DNA from: an uncultured bacterium
GTDB taxonomy: Bacteria; Planctomycetota; Phycisphaerae; Phycisphaerales; UBA1924
Assembly (NCBI GenBank): GCA_938003595.1
Contig: CALKYH010000315.1
Location: forward strand, 1 to 13,581
Direction of reading: 5' to 3'
DNA: 13,581 nucleotides
Below the pieces are notes generated by a model. That model saw only the letters and a list, made by a program, of their open reading frames with translations, made no database searches and was not told the DNA's origin. Of the stretch, positions 1 to 6,440 are shown one piece after another (position 1 is the first letter of the stretch; each line of letters starts with the position of its first letter). The position numbers and the translations under genes are program-made.

Positions 1-14
1 GGCGCCGCGCCAAC

Positions 15-52
15 AAAAAAACCGCCCGCGCATGTGCCTCGCGCGGGCGGTT
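15..52 (-). terminator. Strong intrinsic terminator, leftward
   Basis: A perfect 12-bp inverted repeat (20-31 with 41-52, arm AACCGCCCGCGC) encloses a 9-nt loop. On the minus strand the GC-rich stem is followed by seven T residues (the A run at 15-21), the classic Rho-independent arrangement. It therefore terminates leftward transcription. The nearest leftward gene ends 568 nt away at 621, so the transcript being terminated is either a long 3' UTR or a separate RNA arising within 53-620. Confidence 0.85.
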
Positions 53-620
53 CGGTTCGGTCGTCTGGGCCGCAAGCAAGTGCAGGTCGCCGGGGTAAGA
101 ATGCTTCCCTCTTACGCGCTCCCTGGACGGGGAACGAACAACGCCCCGTGACGAAGGCCAGACGCCGATCGTCCCGCTACTCCGCGCGCTCACCCGAGCG
201 GCGTAACAGAATCGCTCTGCAAATAGGTTGTCTCGGCAGGACACGCCGCGCCGAATCCAGACGACCCGCTTCCGCGTCGCCGCCTGGGCGCTGCCACACA
301 CCGGAGACCAAGGTCGACTCTCGGCGCCCGTGTCGGGTACGCGCAACGACTCCGGCCTCGTGACGCGACATTCGCGCCCGGGCACATCCATCGCTTCGCG
401 GTGACCCGTCACGTTCCCTGTGCAAGAGGCGTGACAGCGATCGCAGTCTACCCCAAACCATCGCCTCCGCAAGGCCCAATTTCACTTGATTCCCGCTTCC
501 CAGGGCCACTCCCGGTTCTCGGACCCCCATCGACGACGAACACCGACCGCACACCCGCCCCTCCGTGGGGGCGTCGGGGAGACGACCGGGGGGCCGGGGA
601 GCGACGGTCCATCGCGCGCC
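53..620. other. Long non-coding stretch, 568 nt
   Basis: I see no convincing protein gene here. The open frames (for example minus strand 177-554) have arginine-rich, low-information translations typical of high-GC shadows. Small hairpins are present: GTAAGA/TCTTAC (95-100 with 110-115), ACGGGG/CCCCGT (127-132 with 144-149), GTGAC-CC-GTCAC (401-412) and GCCCC/GGGGC (557-561 with 568-572). GTGAC also recurs at 360-364 and 431-435. I checked by eye for the conserved cores of RNase P RNA, tmRNA and SRP RNA and did not find them. Because a strong leftward terminator closes the stretch, an unrecognised minus-strand RNA is possible. Confidence 0.4.
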
Positions 621-1478
621 CTACGCCGCGGGGATCATCACCAGGAAGCTCGGCTGATTCGTGGACTTGTCCGACCCCACGCGCGTCTCGACCAGGGGTC
701 GGTTGCCATTGAGCAGGTTCAGCGGATGCCGGCGCTTGAGCGCCTCGAGCGCGGGCGAGGGCAGCGCGCCGTTGAGTCCCACATCCGACTCCGCGAACGC
801 GCCGATCGTCACCATGCTGCGCTGCTGGCCGTGATAATAAAACGCCGACTCGCCCTCGCGGCGCAGCACCACCGCCGCCTGCTCCGCGGCCCGCATCGCC
901 TCTTCACGCTTGGGCGACTCATACACCGCGACCTGCAGCGTGTACCGCACCGCCGGGCCGAATTCCTCGCGCGCCTTGCTCAGGTGGTACATGGGCGAGA
1001 GGCCCACGTCCGACCCGGCCGGCGGCGGCGCCAGGAACGCGCCCGCGAACACCGGCTGGTTGCCCATCTTCAGTTCCCGCACCCGGTCCAGCTCGCGCCG
1101 GGCCTCGTCGTTGGGCTCGGGGTACAGGCCCAGCGCGATCACCGTCCCCTTGCCGCGCGGCTCGATCCGCAGGCCGCCGAGACCGGTCTCGCCGATGATC
1201 CGGGCCGCGGCCTCGCCGGCGACCTTGCGATGGTCCGGCCCCGTGAAGGTCCCGAGGATGATGGTCCAGGCGCCGGAGGAATCCGCCGGGGCCTCGGTCT
1301 TTTCGGCCGGCTTGCGGGGGGCCCGGTCCCGGTCCTGAGCGGAGGCGCCGACCCCGACCGCGGCGGCGATGGCGCCAGCCACGAAATACCGAACAAATAT
1401 TGAATAGATTCCGGAGCGGCGTCCGATCTGATCGGGATATGAACGGGTCATTCCGCCGTCTCGGTTCAGAATCTTCAT
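621..1478 (-). CDS. Exported protein with two SPOR-like repeats
   Basis: Predicted envelope protein of 285 residues. An N-terminal hydrophobic segment (about residues 27-45, after a basic RR) ends in an ASAQ-like cleavage site, so it is exported or anchored. Two similar stretches follow, about residues 69-145 (starting GAWTIILGTF) and 177-230 (starting RYTLQVAVYE). Each has an aromatic-hydrophobic strand, a helix rich in alanine and a glycine-rich return strand, as in SPOR domains, which bind glycan strands of peptidoglycan. The similarity is judged by eye and is moderate. The ATG at 1478 has GGAG 9 nt upstream. The ATG at 1451 would give a shorter signal peptide and suits the promoter-like hexamers at 1494-1523 better; a TTG at 1523 is also in frame. 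The gene is divergent from the FlgM-like gene. Confidence 0.75.
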   Translation of the reverse strand: MKILNRDGGMTRSYPDQIGRRSGIYSIFVRYFVAGAIAAAVGVGASAQDRDRAPRKPAEKTEAPADSSGAWTIILGTFTGPDHRKVAGEAAARIIGETGLGGLRIEPRGKGTVIALGLYPEPNDEARRELDRVRELKMGNQPVFAGAFLAPPPAGSDVGLSPMYHLSKAREEFGPAVRYTLQVAVYESPKREEAMRAAEQAAVVLRREGESAFYYHGQQRSMVTIGAFAESDVGLNGALPSPALEALKRRHPLNLLNGNRPLVETRVGSDKSTNQPSFLVMIPAA

Positions 1479-1493
1479 CGCGTCCGACTCCGT

Positions 1494-1523
1494 GTTATCG
1501 GTCACAAACCGTTGCAGCGTCAA
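1494..1523 (-). promoter_or_regulatory. Sigma-70-like promoter of SPOR-like gene
   Basis: Read leftward, TTGACG (1523-1518) is followed after 18 nt by GATAAC (1499-1494), a fair match to -35 and -10 elements. Transcription would start near 1487. That leaves little or no room for the GGAG that precedes the ATG at 1478, and favours the ATG at 1451 as start or a short-leader transcript. The call rests on motif reading only. Confidence 0.4.
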
Positions 1524-1593
1524 TTCTTGCGCGTGCGCGACTCAGGACCGGAAACTGTGCAGACGCCCGCGCCCCCACGACGATACCTACTGC

Positions 1594-1615
1594 GCCGCCG
1601 GAAGGTTCCGGCGGC
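1594..1615. repeat. Perfect 10-bp inverted repeat
   Basis: Arms GCCGCCGGAA (1594-1603) and TTCCGGCGGC (1606-1615) flank 2 nt. No T-run follows on either strand, so it is a poor intrinsic terminator. It lies in the divergent space between the SPOR-like gene and the FlgM-like gene and could be an operator or a structured leader. Confidence 0.6.
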
Positions 1616-1634
1616 AGGACCGGCACAGCCGGCA

Positions 1635-1653
1635 CGACCGTCGCGGACGGTCG
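1635..1653. repeat. Perfect 8-bp inverted repeat
   Basis: Arms CGACCGTC (1635-1642) and GACGGTCG (1646-1653) flank 3 nt. It lies 19 nt to the right of the first inverted repeat and upstream of the FlgM-like gene. Downstream of it, TATAGA at 1696-1701 is a possible rightward -10 element, but I see no matching -35. A regulatory role is inferred from position only. Confidence 0.5.
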
Positions 1654-1771
1654 CCGATGGTTCGGTCGAGGACGCCGGGACGGATCCCTTCGGCGTATAG
1701 AACTGCGTCAGGCCCACACGATCCGGCGCCGGTTGGACGACCCGGCGAAGGACTCAGGAGTTGATCCGCTC

Positions 1772-2086
1772 ATGTCCGACTTTCTGCCCATCTCCGGGAC
1801 TATTGAAGCCATCTTCGGCGCCGAGTCGCCCGCTCGCGTGAACCCCGCTTCGGCGCGCCATTCGGCGCCCGTCTCCCCGGCCGACTCGACGACGCACCGC
1901 GCCGACGACGAGGTCGAGCTCTCCGACCATGCCCGTTTCCTGGCCCGGCTGCGCGAGACCTCTCCGGTGCGCGACGAGGCCGTGGACCAGGCGCGCCAGA
2001 ACATCGAGGCCGGCGTGTACGACGCCGACGCGGTGATCGACCAGACGATCGAGCTCCTGTCCAAGGACCTGGACCTGCTGGGTTGA
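1772..2086 (+). CDS. flgM: FlgM-like anti-sigma-28 factor
   Basis: Small protein of 104 residues whose C-terminal part (about residues 66-100, VRDEAVDQARQNIEAGVYDA followed by a leucine-rich helix) matches the FlgM pattern: a helix carrying R and V, then I-x-x-G-x-Y-x-x-D, then a final amphipathic helix. FlgM binds the flagellar sigma factor FliA and holds late flagellar genes off until the hook is built. The short N-terminal ISGT segment and the central SDHARF motif also resemble planctomycete FlgM proteins. AGGAG at 1756-1760 lies 11 nt before the ATG, fixing this start although the frame stays open further upstream. No flagellar structural genes are in the window. The neighbouring PilZ protein fits a motility theme. 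Family call fairly sure; partner inferred. Confidence 0.7.
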   Translation: MSDFLPISGTIEAIFGAESPARVNPASARHSAPVSPADSTTHRADDEVELSDHARFLARLRETSPVRDEAVDQARQNIEAGVYDADAVIDQTIELLSKDLDLLG

Positions 2087-2128
2087 GCCGCTGAAGGGCT
2101 GCGGGGACGAAACCACTATCGCGAACGA

Positions 2129-2599
2129 TCAGGCGGCCGCTTCGACCGGGAGAAAATCGCCCGGGCCGAAGTCGACGCCCTGTTCGCTGGCGCGCAGATC
2201 GGACCCATCGACGCCCAGCGCGAGCAGAGCCGCGGCCTCGGCGACGCAGATGGCGCCGATCAGCCACACCCCGTCGGTGACGCGCCGGGCGTGGCGCGCG
2301 ACGACGGGGGTCGAGAACAGCTCCATGCCGTCGCGGACGCCGACCATGCGGTAGATCCGGTTGAGTTCGATGCCGCTCGGGCAGAGGAGGCCGAACCCGC
2401 CGCGGCTGGCGTCGCGGATCTCCACGGCGAAGGGCCGGGTGGAGGGTCCGGCGGCGCACTGGGGATCGATGGAGAGGGTGGCGGAGACTCGAGTGGTGAA
2501 ACGACGGAACAGACGCCGGTTGCGCTGGGGCGAATCAGCGTCGGTTTGCTCCAAGACCTGGAGAGCCCGGAGCAGTTCTTTATTCTCGATCGTGTGCAT
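2129..2599 (-). CDS. PilZ domain protein, likely c-di-GMP binding
   Basis: Protein of 156 residues with both PilZ c-di-GMP binding motifs: RxxxR as RFTTR (residues 33-37) and DxSxxG as DASRGG (63-68). A typical strand-rich core follows, ending near VWLIGAICV (about 111-119). An N-terminal helix (about 1-28) precedes the domain and the C-terminal tail is acidic. PilZ proteins read the second messenger and alter motility, secretion or polymer synthesis. I chose the ATG at 2599 because AAAGAGG lies 8 nt upstream; in-frame ATGs at 2638 and 2605 have worse or no spacing. It is tail-to-tail with the FlgM-like gene, 42 nt apart, so the two may both serve flagellar or surface control. No effector domain is attached. 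Confidence 0.8.
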   Translation of the reverse strand: MHTIENKELLRALQVLEQTDADSPQRNRRLFRRFTTRVSATLSIDPQCAAGPSTRPFAVEIRDASRGGFGLLCPSGIELNRIYRMVGVRDGMELFSTPVVARHARRVTDGVWLIGAICVAEAAALLALGVDGSDLRASEQGVDFGPGDFLPVEAAA

Positions 2600-2729
2600 G
2601 TTCATGGCCTCTTTGATCGTGAAGACAACTGCTTCCATCGCTATCGACTACAGGAACACGATGGGACACCCTGGGGCCGCATCGGCTCGGTGATTTCCAC
2701 GACAACGGGTCGGTCTGGAGCGCCACGCC

Positions 2730-2741
2730 CCCCGTTCGGGG
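2730..2741 (-). other. C/G hairpin after the phage operon
   Basis: CCCC (2730-2733), a GTTC loop and GGGG (2738-2741), with a further GGGGGG at 2751-2756 that could pair alternatively with CCCCCC at 2728-2733. It lies just past the lipoprotein stop and could slow or end leftward transcription. There is no T-run, so it is not a standard intrinsic terminator. Confidence 0.25.
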
Positions 2742-2765
2742 ACCTTTCGAGGGGGGTTCCTGGCC

Positions 2766-3299
2766 TCAGTCGAGTCGGCGCGTGGCGGTCAGCCGACGCC
2801 CGTCGGGGGTCGTGAAGCGGACCAGAAGGGTGGGCCGGGCCCCTTCCGCGGACCAGTCCGGCACCTCGTCGAGCGGGACCACGAAGGTCCGGGTGACGGG
2901 GTCGTACCGGGCGCTCGCGGCGGCTGGGTCGGAAAGGTCCAGGGTCCAGACCAGTTCCTGCCGCGGCTCGGGGTCCGGCGTTGGCAGCGTCGGGGCGCCG
3001 GCCTCCGCGACGGCGGCGCGGTAGAGCTCGAACCGGATGACGCCCACATCCTTCGTGTCGTGGCCCCAGCGATCGACCATCTCGACATGGGCCTCGATCT
3101 GGATGACGCCGGGGTTGTTCGGGTCGCGGACCAGGCGGGTCAGAGGATGCACCTCGATGCGGACCGCGGCGAAGGGCCACTCGTAGCCGGCGTGCACGGC
3201 CGCGTCGGGGGAGCGCTTCGGCGTGGCGTCGCAGGCGGCGAGGGCCAGCGCGGCGAGCAGGACCGATGCGCGGCGGGCGATGGTGCGCAGGTTCGTCAT
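2766..3299 (-). CDS. Lipoprotein closing the phage-like operon
   Basis: A 177-residue predicted lipoprotein. It has a basic n-region, a hydrophobic stretch (residues 12-20) and a lipobox LAAC with the acylated cysteine at 23, so it should be anchored in a membrane facing the periplasm. The mature part is rich in beta-type sequence: a segment IEVHPLTRL near residues 51-59, an AHVEMVDRWG motif, then a strand-rich C-terminal half. No catalytic motif is recognised. Its ATG overlaps the upstream gene's stop as ATGA (3299-3296), so the two are probably translationally coupled. It looks more like a chromosomal envelope protein than a phage structural protein. An outer-membrane spanin role can be imagined from the neighbour, but the protein is much larger than Rz1-type spanins and not proline-rich throughout. 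Confidence 0.75.
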   Translation of the reverse strand: MTNLRTIARRASVLLAALALAACDATPKRSPDAAVHAGYEWPFAAVRIEVHPLTRLVRDPNNPGVIQIEAHVEMVDRWGHDTKDVGVIRFELYRAAVAEAGAPTLPTPDPEPRQELVWTLDLSDPAAASARYDPVTRTFVVPLDEVPDWSAEGARPTLLVRFTTPDGRRLTATRRLD

Positions 3300-3601
3300 C
3301 GGCTCAGCAGTGTACCGGGGTCGCGGGCGGGGTCGGTCGGCTCGGCGCGACGGGGCGAGAGCCGCTCCAGCAGGGCGGCCAGGGCGCGCTGGCCGGCCTC
3401 CAGCGAGGCGACGGCGCGGGTGTTGTCGGCGACGAGCGTCATCAGCGCCTCCAGCTGCGTGCGCTGCTCGAGCAGTCGCTCGTGGGCTTCGGCGAGCTGG
3501 CGTTCGCGCCCGGCGGCGGCGCGGCGCTCGGCGAGCCACATGCAGGCGATCATCCCGGCGAGCCCGAACTGGGTGAACTGTGCGAGGGTCTCGGGGTCCA
3601 T
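3296..3601 (-). CDS. Small membrane coiled-coil protein, holin- or spanin-like
   Basis: A 101-residue protein with one short hydrophobic segment near the N-terminus (about residues 9-23, FTQFGLAGMIACMWL). A long charged helix with a predicted coiled coil (about 24-80) and a proline-containing tail follow. This layout recalls BhlA/UviB-type holin-like proteins and, less exactly, inner-membrane spanins. It is the first non-virion-like gene after the capsid and connector genes. AAAGGA lies 9 nt upstream of the ATG, inside the 15-nt gap after the preceding stop. Its stop overlaps the lipoprotein start. Assignment rests on topology and position, not on a specific family motif; a general membrane scaffold is an alternative. 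Confidence 0.65.
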   Translation of the reverse strand: MDPETLAQFTQFGLAGMIACMWLAERRAAAGRERQLAEAHERLLEQRTQLEALMTLVADNTRAVASLEAGQRALAALLERLSPRRAEPTDPARDPGTLLSR

Positions 3602-3616
3602 CGGGGTTGATCCTTT

Positions 3617-3988
3617 CTAGAGGAGGCGGGCGTACACGGCGGCGTAGGCGAGTGAGATTGCGCGCCCGCGGTCGGCGACGGGCTCGGGAGCGAACTCGAG
3701 GAGGGTCATCGCGGACCAGGTCGTGCCGCTGTTGTCCACGAGCGCGCCGGTGAGCAGCGCCTCGCAGCGCGACTGGATGATCGCGACCTGGGCCCAGAGG
3801 TCCGCCTCGCCGGCGCCGATGAGGCGACCGGTCTGACGGATGACCAGCTCGACATTGGTGGGAAAGACGACGATGCGGTCCTGCAGGGAGTCCAGGCGCA
3901 GGGGCGGCGCCCAGAGCCGACCGACGCGCCCGTGCGCGAAGCGGTGCGGCCCGGAGTCGAAGAGCGATTGACCGGCGATCGTGCTCAC
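3617..3988 (-). CDS. Unrecognised phage-like virion protein
   Basis: A 123-residue protein starting with GTG at 3988. The preceding stop overlaps this start as GTGA, and AGGAGG lies 7 nt upstream, so the start is well supported even though the frame is open much further back. Early residues include SLFDSGPHRF. Strand-like segments follow around RIVVFPTNVELVIRQTG, then a helix with ADLWAQVAIIQSRCEALL and a second strand-rich part with WSAMTLLEF. The mixture and its place after capsid and connector genes suggest a head-tail joining or tail-end component, but I do not recognise the family. It has no signal peptide and no membrane segment. Confidence 0.65.
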   Translation of the reverse strand: MSTIAGQSLFDSGPHRFAHGRVGRLWAPPLRLDSLQDRIVVFPTNVELVIRQTGRLIGAGEADLWAQVAIIQSRCEALLTGALVDNSGTTWSAMTLLEFAPEPVADRGRAISLAYAAVYARLL

Positions 3989-4395
3989 GGGTGGGCCTCC
4001 TGGATCGTGACGGGGTCGGCGGCGCCGGTGGTCGAGAGGGCGAGCAGCTCGATGCGCTGGGCGGCTCCCTTGGCGCGGGACAGCTCGATGCGCGCGGCGC
4101 GGACGACGACCGTGGCGCTCACGCGGCGCGCGGGGCCGTCGGCGCCGGAGAGCGCGCCGGTGAAGACGAGCGTGCCCTGCTGGCCCGGCTGCGGACCCGG
4201 CGGCTGCGGGCCGTCGAGCGTGCGGACGATCGCGATCTCGACGGCCTGCTCGGGCGCGTCGGCGAAGACCGGGTGCGGGCCGGCGTCGGTGCGCTCGGCG
4301 ATGAACTTCGTGGCGGCGCGGGAGACGGCGATGGACTCCACCCCCGGCAGGGGCGCGCCCAGGAGCGAGACATCGGTCGGGTGCAGGACGAGCAT
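3985..4395 (-). CDS. Beta-rich phage-like protein, possibly tail-tube-like
   Basis: A 136-residue protein whose sequence alternates hydrophobic and polar residues over most of its length. Examples are VESIAVSR and FIAERTDAG near the N-terminus, VEIAIVRTL, GTLVFTGAL, and SATVVVRAARIEL. A proline/glycine loop (GPQPPGPQPGQQG) lies near the middle. This predicts a beta sandwich or barrel, as in small tail-tube, tail-terminator or head-decoration proteins. I chose the ATG at 4395 because GGAGA sits 8 nt upstream; the in-frame ATG at 4410 has no ribosome binding site. Its stop overlaps the next start (GTGA). No homologue is recognised by eye, so function is inferred from fold guess and operon position. 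Confidence 0.6.
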   Translation of the reverse strand: MLVLHPTDVSLLGAPLPGVESIAVSRAATKFIAERTDAGPHPVFADAPEQAVEIAIVRTLDGPQPPGPQPGQQGTLVFTGALSGADGPARRVSATVVVRAARIELSRAKGAAQRIELLALSTTGAADPVTIQEAHP

Positions 4396-4425
4396 GGGAG
4401 TTGTCTCCATGAGAGAAGCGGCGGA

Positions 4426-5061
4426 TCAGGCGCGCCGGAGGCGGGCGAGGCCGGGGCGGCGGACGGCGTCGGCCTTGCCGTCGCCGTCGAGGTCGATGTG
4501 GGCGAAGGTCTGGCGCTTCTCGTCGAGGAAGCGCTCGCGGTAGTGGGCGGCGCGGGCCCAGAGGGGCGTGTCCGCGCCCTGCGAGGCCGCGGCTCCGAAG
4601 AAGACCGCGTGCAGCGCGCCGAGGGCCTCCAGGCGCGAGAGCGAGCGCGGGTTGAGGATGTCGTGCTCGTCGGGCGTGACCCCGCCGACGGCGGAGACGC
4701 CGAGCAGGCGCAGGATCTCCTCGTGCATGAGGGCGATCTGCGGCGCGAAGGTGGCGATGCGCAGCGCGGCGCCGGTCACCGTGAGCGGGGGCAGAGCCGG
4801 GTCCTCGGGGCGCTCGCGCGGGCGAGAGATGGTGAGGGTGGTCGCGCCGGCGACGGCCACGATCTCGAGCGAGGCGCCGCCGACGAGCGCGACCATGCCG
4901 GGCTGCGCGCCCGCGCCGAGGAAGTCGCTGGAGGCGCTGGTGAGCGTCGTGCCGGCGATGGACGCGTCCGACGCGGAGGCGAGCGTCTGCCCGGCCCAGG
5001 AATAGTCGCGGAAGAGGGAGGGCTCGAAGATGAGCAGGTCGCGGTCGGTGACGAAGGGCAT
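4426..5061 (-). CDS. Neck/connector-like protein with EF-hand-like loop
   Basis: A 211-residue protein. The first half (about 20-100) is rich in serine, threonine, glycine and short strands, including SISR-type and LEIVAVAGATTLTISR segments. The second half (about 103-185) is helical, with MHEEILRLLG, a leucine-rich helix and an aromatic HYRERFLDEKRQ helix. This is followed by DLDGDGKADAV (residues 190-200), a D-x-D-x-D-G calcium-loop motif. It directly follows the capsid gene, where head-completion or head-tail connector proteins are usual in siphovirus-like modules, and helical connectors of the gp6/gp15 type fit the second half. GGAG lies 7 nt before the ATG. The calcium loop and the strand-rich N-terminal half are unusual additions. 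Connector role is inference. Confidence 0.65.
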   Translation of the reverse strand: MPFVTDRDLLIFEPSLFRDYSWAGQTLASASDASIAGTTLTSASSDFLGAGAQPGMVALVGGASLEIVAVAGATTLTISRPRERPEDPALPPLTVTGAALRIATFAPQIALMHEEILRLLGVSAVGGVTPDEHDILNPRSLSRLEALGALHAVFFGAAASQGADTPLWARAAHYRERFLDEKRQTFAHIDLDGDGKADAVRRPGLARLRRA

Positions 5062-5123
5062 GGAGGGGCTCCGTAGTGGAAGAAGTCGGGGAGAAGCCCG
5101 CCGGGGCGGTGTGGCGCGCCGGC

Positions 5124-5192
5124 GGGTGGGAGGAGGGAGGAGAGGTAGAAGGAGGTAGGAGGAGGAGGCATCGACCGTGCAGAGCCACGGTC
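5124..5192. other. Polypurine tract and hairpin after capsid gene
   Basis: The 155-nt gap between the capsid gene and the connector-like gene holds a nearly pure purine run on the plus strand (about 5128-5169), with repeated GGAGG units and a GGGTGGGAGGAGGGAGG start that could form a G-quadruplex. On the transcribed strand it is pyrimidine-rich. Beside it is a perfect 7-bp hairpin, GACCGTG (5173-5179) with CACGGTC (5186-5192), 25 nt past the capsid stop in the direction of transcription. With no U-run it is not a standard terminator. It may attenuate readthrough or stabilise the capsid mRNA. Confidence 0.45.
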
Positions 5193-5216
5193 AATGGCAC
5201 GGGAGACGAGAGCGCA

Positions 5217-6395
5217 TCACTCGGAAGTGACGGCGAGGCCGGAGATCAGGCCGTGGGCGAGTTCGTTGCGGAGTTCGAGGGTGTACTCGCCGATGAGCTG
5301 GCCGACCTCGTGGTCGCCGCTGGCGGCGAGGGGCTTGTAGTGGAACGCGCGCCCGGCCAGGGGCATGACCTCGATGCGCGAAGAATCGAGCAGGACGACC
5401 GTTCCCGCGGGGACCCAGCGGCTCATGACGACGCGCGCGACGCCGAAGTCGCTCTCGTAGACGCTGACCATCTCGCGCCACTTGCTGTCGGAGGGCGTGT
5501 AGCCGACGGAGCCGGTGATGAACGAGTTGATGCGCCGCTTCTGGAAGCCGTTCACCAGGATGGTGTCGATGCGCGAGGAGGCCTGCTCCCACACGCGGCG
5601 CATGGCGGCGTTGAGCAGCTCTTCGCTGAGCAGGTCGCCGCCAGCGCCCGCGCCGTCGGGCATGGGGCCCACGCCGGGTGCGAAGCGGTTTGTCTGGATG
5701 TGCGGGATCACGCCGCGCATCGTGCGCCGGACGCTGGCGGAGCCCTCGCCCCCGCTCACGGGGGCGGCGCCGTTGATGACGCAGGACTCCAGGTCGCGCA
5801 GCAGCTCTCGCAGGCGCTCCTGCTTCTGGAAGTCCAGCTCGTCGCGGACGCCGACGCTGTTGACCGCCAGCTGCGAGCCGGAGACCTCCACCGACGAGGT
5901 GAAGATCTGCGTGTAGTTGGCGCGCCGGACGCGGTTGGTGAAGACGGTCGCGGGTCGAGCGTCGCCCTCGAACGCGGCGTTGCCGAGGATGTGGAGGGTC
6001 ATGTTGTCCGCGAGCGCCGTGGGCGTCGTGCCGCCGTAGCCCCGCGTGACGCCGATGACATTGCCGGCGACCGCGACCACGAGCATGACCTCGGAGGCGT
6101 CGCCCGGGCGGACCTGGTCGCCGATCTTGAAGCGGGCGCCGTTGTCCACGGTGATGGACACCGCGGCGGTGGGCGAGGGCGTGAAGGTGGTCTGGTTCAC
6201 CTGGTCGGTGTTGGGCAGCAGCGTGTCCTCGAGCCATTCGTGCACGGTCGATCGCGCGGGGCGTGCGGCGTCGCCGAGGTAGTCGAGGAACGGCGTCTCG
6301 AAGGGGGACACCACGGACACGATGTCGCTGATGTCCTCCGCGATCTCGGGCAGCGCGCTGCCGGCGCTGTAGGTGGCTTTGCCGGTGAAGGCCAT
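5217..6395 (-). CDS. Phage major capsid protein, SU10/DUF5309 type
   Basis: A 392-residue protein matching the SU10-like (DUF5309) major capsid family, an HK97-fold shell protein. Recognisable features are the N-terminal segment ending in SPFETPFLDYLG and ARSTVHEWLED (about 29-56), a glycine-rich insertion around the ITRGYGGTTP-like stretch, and the central helix-forming part with YTQIFTSSVEVSGSQ then DELDFQKQERLRELLRDLES. The C-terminal half carries ILVNGFQKRRINSF and a strand-rich P-domain-like part. Length is normal for the family and the frame is uninterrupted. AGGAGA precedes the ATG by about 7 nt. The portal and scaffold-like genes lie immediately upstream and the connector-like gene downstream, the usual order of a head morphogenesis module. 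This is the firmest phage call with the portal. Confidence 0.88.
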   Translation of the reverse strand: MAFTGKATYSAGSALPEIAEDISDIVSVVSPFETPFLDYLGDAARPARSTVHEWLEDTLLPNTDQVNQTTFTPSPTAAVSITVDNGARFKIGDQVRPGDASEVMLVVAVAGNVIGVTRGYGGTTPTALADNMTLHILGNAAFEGDARPATVFTNRVRRANYTQIFTSSVEVSGSQLAVNSVGVRDELDFQKQERLRELLRDLESCVINGAAPVSGGEGSASVRRTMRGVIPHIQTNRFAPGVGPMPDGAGAGGDLLSEELLNAAMRRVWEQASSRIDTILVNGFQKRRINSFITGSVGYTPSDSKWREMVSVYESDFGVARVVMSRWVPAGTVVLLDSSRIEVMPLAGRAFHYKPLAASGDHEVGQLIGEYTLELRNELAHGLISGLAVTSE

Positions 6396-6440
6396 GGGCG
6401 GTTCTCCTGGAAGGGGGCGAAGGGTTGGGGAAGGGGGATG

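Noticed and set aside
53..620. RNase P RNA, tmRNA or SRP RNA on the minus strand
   Set aside because: The length before a strong terminator was suggestive, but the conserved core motifs of these RNAs were not found on reading either strand.
486..1403. 305-codon plus-strand open frame
   Set aside because: Antisense to the SPOR-like gene and made of R/H/A/G-rich sequence; no ribosome binding site.
5140..5170. GGAGGT-rich plus-strand tract as ribosome binding sites
   Set aside because: It resembles Shine-Dalgarno sequence, but no credible plus-strand gene follows; it is part of a purine-biased tract.
3617..5200. 527-codon minus-strand open frame
   Set aside because: Only the last 123 codons, after the GTG at 3988 with AGGAGG, look like a protein. 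The earlier part overlaps two better genes and is arginine/proline-rich shadow sequence.
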